A stretch of 64,000 bases of DNA from Limonium bicolor (lineage: Eukaryota; Streptophyta; Magnoliopsida; Caryophyllales; Plumbaginaceae), in contig CM041783.1 in NCBI GenBank assembly GCA_023374045.1, forward strand, positions 119,227,503 to 119,291,502, read 5' to 3'. Each line of letters opens with the position of its first letter. Positions within the stretch are counted from its first letter, which is position 1. Positions 11,359 through 23,700 of the stretch are shown here, in pieces. The notes beneath the pieces were generated by a model. It did not search any database and was not told the origin of the DNA. It was given only the letters and a program-made list of their open reading frames with translations. A program made the translations under genes and the position numbers.

Positions 11359-13263
11359 TGCTACACAGATTTACAAATTTTGACAGTTTCTGTCTCTGTT
11401 CAAGGCCTCTCTTTGCCCATTAATTATCCAACCTTCACCAACTAAATCTTCATGTTTTAGTGACTAATTACCCTTCTTAATCACCTTAAAACCAACACCA
11501 AGTACACTCACCAATCTAGCTCATTTTACTTAGATTCTTTACACTTACAACCTTGTTTTCTCTCTTGTTTTTCCTCGGTTTGTAACAGATTTTGGTTTCT
11601 TCTTTAAACCATTCAAACCTCACTTACTGATGCCATTCCAAGCCCTCCAATGGCATTATTTCCTAAACAAATTTGCCATAGCTTAGCTACATTCCTTAGC
11701 ATTTACACCACACTACAACAACCACCAAAAATCAGTTTTTACATCCCTGTTATCACAACAATAAACATCCATACAGCAACACATTAATTTCCCTCTGTTA
11801 TCCACAATACAAGCTCAGGTTCTAAGTTTGTTTGCATCCCCAAACAGCATTAAAGCTTCCTCACTCAAGAACCAATATTGTAGTACAAGACTACACTAGT
11901 TCATGGTTATTTATTTACATTCCAAATCGGTTTACAGAGAACAAAACAACCCCAGGTAAGTTCATTACCTTGCTAGTTTTTCTTTCTTTTCTGATTTCTC
12001 TTCTCTTCTCCCACGTTCTCTTGCTCTCTCTTTCTCTCTTTTTTTTTCCACACCACACAAGGAATGGTTTGCTACTACAACCATATTCCATCGCACATAT
12101 AACCACAAGTCATTCAATTTTCCCTCCACACACCTAATATTAAAGAGCTAGTTTACAAAGCTTAGTTTTAGATTTTACCTTAAAGAACCCAAATGATGGC
12201 TTGGCAATCAAATGGAGCAGTTTCCAAACCCCACAAAAACAAAGTGGTTCGGCTGAAACGACAAGAATTTCCACGTGAGGGAAAAAGTCTCACAATTGGT
12301 AGAATAAGCTTGAAATGGTATATATACCTACTTATATATACCTTAAGGCACTAAGGAAGGAAGAGAGAAGGGTTGAATCTACCCTCAAACTCCAAAAGCT
12401 CTCACGTCGATGGAGATGAAAACGGAGGAAACGAAACTTTGTTGGGTGGAGATCGAAGCTCTCACCGATACGAGTCCAACGGTACCATTTCGCGCGATTC
12501 GGTGGAGAAATGAGCAAGATAGAGGTGAGACAATGGAGAGTGGTTCTGTTGTGGTCGCGCGTACAGAGAGGAAGAAGAGGAGTTGCAAGGTCTGGAGCAA
12601 TTTCAATACGTGAGTGAATGAGAAGTGAGGAGGTAAGCTTTTATTTTACTTTTTCACTTTTACTATTTACTTTACTACTTATTTATTGTCTTGTTATACT
12701 TAATAGCTAGCAAGCTATTAATGGGTGTACACTCATTAATCAAAACCGGCCCACACTAATTAATGCCCGGGTCGTTTTCGTCTTTTCGAATTAAACGCGT
12801 TTCGTCTCCCGGTTAGTCACTATTCATTTACCGGGTCCGTTTTCCCGAATTTTCTCGTTTAATTAATTTTAATGGTTATTAAGCTTCCATTAATATTTTT
12901 ATATTATTTAACAACTTAATTTTTACGGGTCCCTTTGACCACTTAAAGTTGCGTTTTTCGGGTTTTCTCGAAAAACGTGCTTTAAAACTCCGTTAGCATT
13001 TTTATCCATTATTTGGATCCGTTTTTCTTCGGGAATCATTCCCGTTCACTAATTAGGCCTAACTAAGCCTGGAATCCATCTCGGACCCTTACGAGATCTT
13101 ATATCTCTTATTTAAATTTAATTACCTCATTTTAGCGTTTTTCGCTTTTCGCGTTTTCTCTTTTCTTTTGGTTTTATTCTTTTACCAACTCTTTAGGCAC
13201 CATTAGGCCCTTAATATTTTATTAGAGTAATTAAATCACCATTTTTAGATCCGGGGTATTAAA

Positions 13264-16200
13264 AAGGTTGCTCATTTCGCCAGAGGTCCGAGGCCCCTGA
13301 CTCACTTTGTCTCGTAAGACGTCCTAAAAAGGCCGTAGCCCCTGATCCACGAACCTATTTGGGCTCGTTGGATATAACCTGGAGCGGAATCCAAATAGGA
13401 AACCCCTCAGTGATCACAAATGCGCAACCAAGTAGTTCGTGAACTACCGGGATTCCTCACCTCAATCTCATACCATCACTCTCTCATAATGTTTAAGATC
13501 TGCTCTTAGTCTTATGGAGAATATTTATTAACCAGCGGCCCAATGGGTCACGCATACCTAGAAGTCCACTAGGTGATATTTATGTTAGAGATCCATGCTC
13601 TAGAGACCGACAATGTCGTGACTCGTTCCTAAGTGTTTTACTTAGGTTACCAATATCCTTAATATTAATATCATGGTATTATCAAGTAACCGTCATGTCA
13701 TCACAACGCATATGTATGATTATATAAGTCGATCTATAGTCGACGTAGTGTTAGTCCCTAGGACGCCCGTTGCATAATAATTAATGCATCAACACTTAAA
13801 CACATACATGTAACCACACACATAATACACACAATTATATCAACCAAATCCGCCCAAGGAGCAACCTTAGGTCAACTCGGCAAACCCCTTACATACCGTT
13901 CACCCTGATTGTATTACGGTGGAGTATGAATCTTCAAGATCCTATGCTCCGTGTAGTCCGCTAGCTTGTCAAGCGTCCTTGTCAGAAGTATAATCTAAAC
14001 GTATTAAACTATAACTATACAGTCTCCATGACTAACTACATCCGGTATATCCAATAATAAGTAACCCCGACAGTTCACCTCCGTTTTCTACATTGTTTGT
14101 TACGGGTTTCTCTAAAAAGTCGGTTTTGTTACTTAAAACGCGTACGTCAAAACTATCCAACTGTTAAGTTTAATTCACTATTTCCTTTTTAATCTTATCC
14201 ACCCTCCAGTTTAGGTGCGTAACCCATAGTTGCATGTATGCATGCATGCATGATTTATATATTTATATTCTTTTTCTTATTGTATCATTTATTTATTGTA
14301 TTCTCTTTCATATTGTTTTATTTTCCCACCATCCTTCATAATTCGACATGTGTATAATCCCTTTATCTTTAGCAAATAATATTTGCTTCCAAAACTCATG
14401 ACTTATAGTTCGTAACTATATTTTTTTTAATAACCACCACCATTAACTCATAAGGTGTTCAACCAAATATATTTATCCACCTTATATACATTATTCTTGT
14501 GTATGTATATATTTTTACCACGTAGGTATTCTCATGAGTTTAATAAACTCTTATATTTTATGTTACTTTTTATCATCTTTTATTAGATGATTATTCCCAT
14601 TAGTCGTATCATATTGTACGACTTATAATATGATTATTATCCTAACATGAGTAACATTTTATGTTGTATAATTACAACTTCTAAGTTTTATTCAATAAAT
14701 ACCTTAGTTTATAACTCCCATTTATTTATAGTTTGTCACACTATTTTATGTGAGTACCCTCCTTATATTAATTCCATCTAAACCACCTTAATACCATACC
14801 TTTATGTCATAACATTTACAACATAGTAGACCGTAGTCTAAAGTTCATTTTTCCAACCTTTATATTTTCGGTATAGCCCTTGATTTATTTAAATTCCCTT
14901 TTGACCACATACATTATGTAATGTTATACAAAATACTAATATCATTTGCTATGATATTTTTATTTCCTTTAACTTATAATCTATATTTTTTTACAAACTA
15001 TTGTGTATTGCCTCAGAGGCACATATTAAACTTATACTTTTCCTTAAACCATAATTTCCTTTATTTACAAAATCACCCCTTTCTTTTCCATGTTATATAT
15101 CCCATTTAATATACATATCTAACTTATAAAAGAGCATAACCTATGGTTATTTTTTGTAAATTCCGAACAGACCTCATATACATTTTATATTGTCATTAGG
15201 CCCATTTTATACATATAGTTTGATAATATCATTAAACTATATTTATACATATATCTCAACAAATACGCTTATATAATTCTAAAAATCTCCAATTTTACCA
15301 AGGGTTATAATAATCCTTATTACCCATATACTCTTGGTATTTACCATTCCACCCTCTTTTTCTCCAAAGTGTCATAATGACATATTAACTATATACTATT
15401 CATATATAGTTTATTTTAATTCCAAAATCCACCAATAAATTCCTAAAAATTCCTAATAGCCCATGGGTGTTTAGAATACATTGTACACCCTTTATTTTGG
15501 TAATAACATATTTACCACATATGTTATAAAAATATTACCATTAAATACATAACTTATTATAAAACCTTAAATAAGTTATCTAACTTATTTATTTTGGTCA
15601 AAACCTAGTATATGGTCAAGGTTGACCACCTTAATATTCCCTTGACCATTAATTCTTAATAATTACGGTTTGCACCCAAACTTTCCAAAATCACCATTTG
15701 ACCCCAAAACTTTATAAAATCTTATAAACTTTATTTTAACTCCTTTTACCCTCTAATTTTCGCCTTATTATTCTAAAGCCCTTAAATTTAATTTAATTAC
15801 ACCTAATGCCCCATTATTTTCGGTAATGCATTTATACTACTTAAACTTAATTAAAGCTTGTAAATGCATAATAAAATGGCCTAAATACATGTCCTTATTA
15901 CAAACATTTGCTCACAAATAAATTACACATAAATGTCCCAAAATACATATAAATTTTCGGCCTCACCATAGATTCTTTGTTTTATTACCAAACTTCCACA
16001 TAATGTCTTAAATTTGACATTTATGTTACTTAATCACTTAGATAAATTTACTAAGCCATTTCTTTAAACATTTTAAGGTCAAAATGACCTTATTACCATG
16101 TTCTCTCACGGCAATTGATATAGAAATAGCTTAGAACATTTTAACTTAGTAAAGTTAATGTTTAAGTGATTTATACCTTGATTTAGCTTGAATAACTCCT

Positions 16201-17700
16201 TGTTTGAATTCGGCCAGCCTTAGATAAATTTCCAAAGCTTCTCTTACATGTTTTCAAACAGAAAAAAGGCCTAGTTAGTCTCCAAGAAATATCTAACTAT
16301 AAGAAGTAATTTAATGTAAGATTTAGGCAAAAAATCACCTTAAGAATGCAAGGAGAGTTCAAGATGATTTCGGCCTGAATCAAACACACCACAAGGTGTT
16401 ATATCTACCATATTGACATAGGAAAGTTAGGTCTCGAAGTGCTACCTTGTTATTAGGTTTTACCTTGGAAAATGCCTTAAAAGAGAGTATTTCTCTTGGA
16501 TCTCGGCCACCCTTGCTCCAAATGGCTACCAACAGATTCCACATGAAAAGAGAAGAAGATGAGGCTATGACCAAAGTTTCACAGCCAAACTCGAAGGGAA
16601 TCAAAAGTTATGAGCTTAAAGCACATTTTACCTTAAAATGTAGATTTGAACAACCTTGGTCCCTCTACTGGTCTCAACCGAGTTTAGCTCTTGTTCTAAC
16701 CTTAGAACACTGAGAATAAGCCATAGGAATAGATGAGCCACGAAATCTAGGTGTTTGTAGTGAAGAGATGCAGAAAAGAGCTAAAAATGACATTAAAACA
16801 CTTACATTAGGAGCTTAGGAGCTAGGCTTGCCTTCCATGCTCAAGAACACACTTGAGAGCTTCTAAGGAAGGAGAGAACTCGGCAGGGAAGAAGAGGATC
16901 GGACAGGAAGGAAGGAGAAGGTGGGAAAGCTGGATTAATTTGAAAAAGTAAAGTTACTATTGCAAATTGAACATTAGGTAGTGATTTGTCTCCAAAATCA
17001 TTGTATGCTGTCCCCTCACTTATTGCAGCCGGCCTCCATGGTCTAAATGAGTCATTAGTTGACCATTGACCATGCTTGGTCAATGTTGACTCATGTGGGC
17101 CCCACTTTAGGGTTTTATTAATATTTTAATATTAAATTTGTAAAAATTCGTAAATTTCTGGAATTAAATTCCTAATATCATATAATATGGTATTTTATTA
17201 TATTTAAGGTATTTATAACCTTTTAGCCCATTTAAACCAATTTAGAAGGCGATTACACAAAAACGTGCTTTAAGGAGTTTTTAGTGCACATTTTGTGTCG
17301 CAAGGTGTTTCTGGGCTTGGTTTTCTTTGACAACGGTTTTGTTGTGTTCCTTACATGATATTTGATCATGTAATTCATTTTATATCATTTAGAGGTCCTT
17401 TGATTTTTAAGGTTTTCCTAGAGCACCTTTTTGCCCTTTTGACCTTGAAGCATGTAAATGCTTTTCTTTGTGTTGGAGTGTTGTCCAACGGTAAATAGTT
17501 TAGTAGTATGTTAATATGCTTAGGAACAATTTTTAGGTCCTAAGAAGTTTATTTGGGTATTTATTTACCCTTAACATCAAAGGGTGCAACATCTTGTTTT
17601 ATGTTGACCACTGTTGTTCTCAGGTGACTTTTAAGGCATGTTTAGGCCTTAATTAATATGATTAATATTTATCCATGCTTTAATAATTTGGGGTATTTCA
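13264..17700 (-). mobile_element. Element A: 5' LTR, distal part
   Basis: Continues the LTR cut at 8962. 13264-14130 aligns in reverse with inner LTR sequence of B and C (shared GGTATGTAAAGGG and GTCGACTATAGATCGACTTA blocks). 14131-17700 is the copy of 1-3626. The right end is GGGGTATTTCA at 17700, followed by GTATT, the expected 5-bp target duplication whose partner lies outside the window. Confidence 0.9.
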
Positions 17701-20209
17701 GTATTAATGGGATTAAATGAAACAATTATCATTAATAATACTCACATGAAATAATGTGACAATTAATGAGAAGGTAGAATTATAAAATAAGGTTAGTATA
17801 AAATAAACCTTAGGAAATTATAACACATGTAATGGAATGTTACATAACATTAAGATAAAGTTCTTAATATGAATTGCATTAAATAATGCAACAAATGGAA
17901 GTAATCATCTTACATAAGATGATAATAATGTGACACATAATATAAGTGTATAAATCATGAAGTATTAATGTATAGGTGGGCATAAATGTGGTAGCGCAAG
18001 CATATGTTAAAATATATATGCACATTAATTATGTGGTAAAGTTGGAACTATACAATATAGTGTATGCATACATGCAACTACATATTATATGACTAAATCA
18101 AATAAAAACAACACATATATACACATTATGTAAAACCGAGACCATATACCAAGAGTATACAATATGGTTTTAATGCCATGGAGTGATAAATGACAAGTGT
18201 TATGACATTAGTATAAATATATGCTATAAGTCTTATAATTATAAGTTTATTAAGATGAATAATGAGAGGTATAATACATGGTACAATATTAAATGGTTAA
18301 ATAATAATACCATAAATATTAGTGCATAAGCATAAATTGCTATGTAATTTAACGTTGCATGAATACATGCAACTATATATTATAATGGTGTATTCGTATG
18401 CCTAACCGAAACGGTTAAACTTAATACTTGAGTATAAACGTGAATATTTGTTCGTATACTCGTAATTATTAGGAATAAATCCTAACAATTGAATACGCTA
18501 TAACTAAAGCGTCTTTTTAACTGACTCATTTAAATAAACCCGGATGTTGGTAACTAATACGTACTACGAGTAACGAGTCTCGTATAACGGTACTTCAATA
18601 AATAACAGTTGAAATCCGGGGATGCAGTGTCGGGTTACTTTTGCTGTTCGGATTTACCGAACTTAAATAGGTCATGTGGATTGACTTATGTTGTGTTTGA
18701 TATTTAGACCGTATCACCGACGAAGGCTCTTGACGAGCTAGTGGTCTACTGCGCAACCTAGGTCATTGGTGAACGGTATGTAAAGGGGTCTGATCGAGAT
18801 GTCCTGAGGACTTCCTCGGGCAAGGATATGTGTGTTGTATAAGAGTGTGATGCATGTATGTATGTGTGTATGGATGTGTGTAATGAGATGTTAATTGGTT
18901 ATCTTTCCGCATTATTTATTATGCGCGAACGTCCTACGGGACTAATACTACATCGACTATAGATCGACTTATATATAACACATATGGTTTTAATGTGATG
19001 TGATTGTTGTTAATGGATGTAACACACTTAATACTATGATTGTATATGTATACTAACCTAAGTAAAAATACTTAGGGACGGGATACGACATTGTCGATCT
19101 CTAGAGCTTTAACTCGAACATGAACACTACCTAGAGTGATTCTAGGCATGCGTAAGACCCATAGGGAGCCAACAAATAAGTGATGATTCTCTACATTTAA
19201 AAATGTAACGGTTTAAAACGACTAACTAAGTCAACAGTGGAGTGTGGTTAAAAGTGATGGTTACCTTAATCCAGTTAGTCATTGACTACTGGTCGCGCGT
19301 AGAGATCTCTTGAGTTAACCCGCATTGGGTTTACTCTGGTTTAACCTGATCGAGCCTAGATAGATCGACAGGTATGGTGATAACATGGGCGCCTTTAAAA
19401 GGCATATATAGACGCTTTTAAAAAGGCTAAGTGAATGGGTACCCGTTGTGCATGGGGACTACTGTCCAAGTGAGGTTATTCGGGTTGTCCTAACTGACGT
19501 CCGACAGTGCTAACGGAACAAAATGTGTAAGTTATGTGAGGCCCGGGGGCCGTATGTGAGGGTTGGTATGGATGACCGTTACTACGGCTTTATGCTTATC
19601 GTTGATATGATTGTATGCTTGTGTTTATATGGTTGTGTGTGTGGATTGTAGTGCCTGTGTAACTATTTCGTTTACCGCCATTTATGTATTTACAGCTTTA
19701 TATACCTGTACACTGGTAAAGCATGTAACAAACTTAATAATGGCGACCTTGACTATTAAGTGACCAATAGGGTCCAGGCTCGGCATACTCAGTGTTTATC
19801 GCTGAGCCTTTATGGCATTGCTGCAGGCGACGAATACCACGGAAGCCGAAGAGCGGGACCCGGGTAGCTAGGAAATTAATTACTGTACGTGATCTCACAA
19901 TGTATAAGGATGATCATTAGTTTAAGTATTAGCCATGTTTGTATACAGTCGAAAACCTAGATGCTCACTTGTCGTTTAAATTATCTTTGGTTTAGATTGA
20001 TGTATAAGTTAGTATCTCGTTATCACTGCGGTTATGTATTTATTACTAGTGTTGTTTCTTATTAAGTTTGTTTCTGCTTCTTTACTCGTATGGGCGAGTA
20101 ATGGCATGTGACACCCGAGTGAGATATTTACTATGAGACTTCCGCTGTGAGACGGTATTAAATAATGCTACGTGAGTGATTATTACTTGATTACGAGTGG
20201 GGTGTTACA
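17701..20209 (+). mobile_element. Element B: 5' LTR, right part
   Basis: Plus-strand LTR sequence ending GGGGTGTTACA at 20209, homologous to about 24900-27072 of element C. The left part was displaced by the insertion of A at 17700. No gene is seen in this 2.5 kb. Confidence 0.85.
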
Positions 20210-20213
20210 AAAG

Positions 20214-20727
20214 TGGTATCAGAGCGGAGTACCACTCCGATGACGAGATAATAGGATTTAAGACAGTGAGACTAGGATTTTGGAATTACGGGCAACGTTT
20301 GTGAGGTACGGAACGTCTTCGCTTAAATGAAATTATGTGTTAGCAAAGCCTTGGGCTTGCGAGTGTTAGCCCTGAGCACATAGACGTGTTTAACTGTAAT
20401 GTGACGAGTTATCGAGTAACGAGAAGACGAACGGTAATATACCGATGTCTAGTGGTGATACGGGCCAAGAAGCTGGCCAGGGGCATAAGGCCCGGGAATA
20501 TTACTCCCGTATGGACCAGCTGAGAGCTTAGTCAGGAGAGACATACGAACGTCGTGAGTACATTGGCGACAGTCCACTTTCATGTGGAAGTCCAGTATGG
20601 ACTTCGGCCGACAGTACCCCTCCCGCCACAACCCAATGTGTATCATACTGTTTAAAAACATAAATCCCCGAATAACGGGAAGAGGCTAGCAAGCCTAATA
20701 GTCCCCAAAGCGACTTCATACTGAAAG
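20214..20727 (+). mobile_element. Element B: PBS, leader and aborted gag start
   Basis: 20214-20225 is the PBS TGGTATCAGAGC. An ATG at 20443 opens a frame of only 28 codons (starts MSSGDTGQEAG) that resembles the first residues of A's gag and then stops. The rest, to 20727, aligns with C 27300-27590 rather than with gag, so gag is missing. Both copies keep a hairpin TCCAC-(6)-GTGGA (20573-20588). Element C interrupts at 20727. Confidence 0.75.
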
Positions 20728-23700
20728 TGAAATAACCCCTAATAATTAAACGCTATTTTAAAAATATAAATAGCTATATTAAGTTATAACTCAATCAGCA
20801 AGTAATAACCTGCGAACAAACGAATAGGTTTATTATTACCGTACTTATGTGCATACGGATATTATGTAAATGTACATAACTTACAAGATTATAACGTTGT
20901 ACATGTAACCAAAATGCGACAAATAAAAATAGTCGTAGATATATATGTATACATACAACTAGTAACGCTACATATTAATATAGTCACTTATATACAATAA
21001 ATAGGCTTAATAGGGCTGAAAAAAAAAAGAAAAAAAAAAGAGCAACATGCTCTCTAGCCGGATTCGAAACCAAGACCTCTCGTACCTATCCCGAAACCTT
21101 AACCGCTTGAGCTGTACTCAAATTCAGTAACCCATACCAGCTTATTAGACTAGTATCATGAATACCTCTGTAGGTACAAAAAAAACACAAGAAGTAAACC
21201 GTAGAACTGATTGCAGTATCAATGGTGACGAGAATCTCGATTTAGATTCTGGAAAATCCATGCCACACTGAACATCACCCTCACCCTCTCCCACTCCTTA
21301 AGTTACGACTCCCTCAATCACCCTCTGCACCATCGCCTAAATCAGACACAAAGGAGACCAGAACAACAATAGCAGTGCCTCGATATGCCCGACAATCTGA
21401 AGCGCAAGTGAGCTGCTTTGATTCCTATTAAAGCACTCCAGTGTCCAACACGAACATCAGAGCCCGTGTCTATTCTCAAGCTCCTACGCACCAATGTGCC
21501 CACTTGCCTAACTTCCACAAAATTCTCTCAATGGGTCTCTGTAACAGCAACTTCAAGTTGGTCAAACTATGCCACTAGGTCATCTTCTGGTAGAGGAAAA
21601 TCAGACAAAGAGACAGCCCCCTAACTTTTCTATTATGCCCATACCTTCTGGGAACGCAGAGCCATAAACACCATTAGACTGGGTTTTTGATACAAATAAA
21701 ATACCAGGAACAAACTGCTGCATCAGACTCAATGTTTCAACTTCCACCGATTCCTTACAAAAAAAATGAAGAACTTCTGTCCACTAACAACTGACTAGCC
21801 ACGTGCACTCCAGCTCTTCCAACTCCACCCTCTAATTAATAGTCTTGCCCAGCCTTTCTCCTCCTTCCCTGCATGCGGTGCCAGTAACAACTCGAGAAGC
21901 CTGCTATCCCCATGCGTGAAGGTAAGCTCAAGCCTTCATGGCACTCGTAAACACCTCCTATCTTGTTGTTTCAGTCCTCTCCTTCTCCTGTTTTATGCTC
22001 GAAAGTTTCCCTGCAGCCTAGGTGAATTCCCCTTCTAATCTGTGCATGAGACTGTCTGGGAATCTGACTCGTGAGGAGTACATCAACTCCACGAACAGCA
22101 GGCCATTACAGTTTCAAAAAGAAACTTAACAAGGTAAATCCCAACAAGTTCCTCCAAGAACTGTTCAATCGGTCTCTATGTCTTGTAACACTGAACTCAT
22201 TTACTTCCTTTTTCCCTGTGTGCACGTGTACACCCTATTGTTCCCTACATGAAGAACCTGAAGACCCTTGAACAAGTGCCAGCCAACCCCTCACGTGAAA
22301 CACAAACATCAGGTGAAGCCTTGAGCAGTCCTTCTTTCTTCTCCCTTTGTTTTCAGTCATGGCTGTCTCTGGATTGCCAAGTCTAACTCTTGGGTAGTTG
22401 TGATCAGTGAATGTTGAGCAACCAAGGTATTGGAAGCTTACCTTGAGCCAAGGAATTTCCAGGAAGAACCAACCCCAAAACAAAGTAAACAACTCAAGGT
22501 ATTAAAACTGTCCAAAGGTTCTTACAGATTTTCTTTTTAGAAAAGAATTTGAATCTCTTCGGCATGATAAAATTCAGTGGGGCTGTCCACCTTGTCGTGA
22601 ATCTGTTTTGAGTTTAAGACTATGATAAACACTTAATCATGTAGTAGCCAACCTAAGAGTGAGGAGAAAACTGTCAACCTACTGAAACAGAACTAAAACA
22701 ACGAAAAAAAATGCAAAAGTTGCATATCAGTTTTGGATCTTTGGTGTTCTGTATAGATACGTCCAGTGGGGCATTCTGGGTTGCCTTGGGTTGTCTTAAA
22801 ACTAACAAAGTATTAAACCTTATAGCTAAGTAGACAGATGGTTGGAGCAAGAAAACTAGAAAACCAAACTGGTAAGCCAGACAGAAAAGAGCCTGTCAGG
22901 TTCATGGTTCGATTTATTTTGGTTTCAGGGTATGAATTTTTTCAGGAATGTTACCCATGTAGTTCTGACCTGTTATGGGTTTAAATACCTTGAATAAACA
23001 TTAACTAAGCGGGCAAGTAAATTTAGAAGGAGTTAGAGTTAGGATAGATGAAGAACAGGAAGGATACCGTGGGAAAGAAATGTAACAGAATCAGAGGAGG
23101 ATTAAGGTGTAATAGTTTCATGTTCCCTTTTCTGCGTGCATCAGTTTTGTTTAAGGAAATATCCGTAAAGCTATCAGTGTGTCTTAGTAACTGTAAACCC
23201 AGGATCACCTAAACATCTAGACAACAATAAGAACCAACTAGTACTTAAGTACTGAAGTCAAAAGAAGAAGAAAAGAACGGGTGTAAGAAAGAACTCAAAA
23301 TCTGAAATTTATACTTCTGTGTAATCGGTTTCCAGAAGCTTTGTAGATGCTGAATTGACAAGTTGAGTATCCTAAGAACTCTGTAACACATTACATTAAG
23401 GGTAATAAGCTGGAAGAAGTTCAGGAACCAGGTGACACGATAAAAAGGGAATCTGTCAATTCCACATTTCTGTTTTCTGTAACAGCCTAGTCCAGTTCTG
23501 TGTGGAGAGTTTCTAAAATGTCCTGAATGATTGAGGTTTGTTGTGAGGATAACCTAGGGTAGACAACTAGCTGATTGAGTAATAAATTCGGAGGAAGAAA
23601 GAGGTTAAGTGAGAGATCACAGGAAGATAAACAAAAGAATAATGAACACCAGTTTTTGGGATGCAGTTTAAGTTTCAGTTTCAGTTTCTTATCAGATCAG

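Larger units (their letters stand above)
8963..13263 (-). mobile_element. Solo LTR S inserted in the A 5' LTR
   Basis: The left edge TGTAACACCCC and the right edge CCGGGGTATTAAA are the termini of a minus-strand LTR (expected start TGTAATACCCC, here degraded). A 5-bp duplication AAGGT flanks it (8958-8962 and 13264-13268). There is no PBS, PPT or gag within it, so it is read as a solo LTR left by LTR-LTR recombination. Its ends resemble those of A, but its body does not align with A, B or C. It holds two tandem arrays. Short open frames at 12332-12613 on both strands look fortuitous. Confidence 0.8.

Noticed and set aside
12332..12613. Overlapping open frames on both strands in solo LTR S
   Set aside because: No recognised domain, no copy to compare, and a local rise in GC content is enough to open frames.
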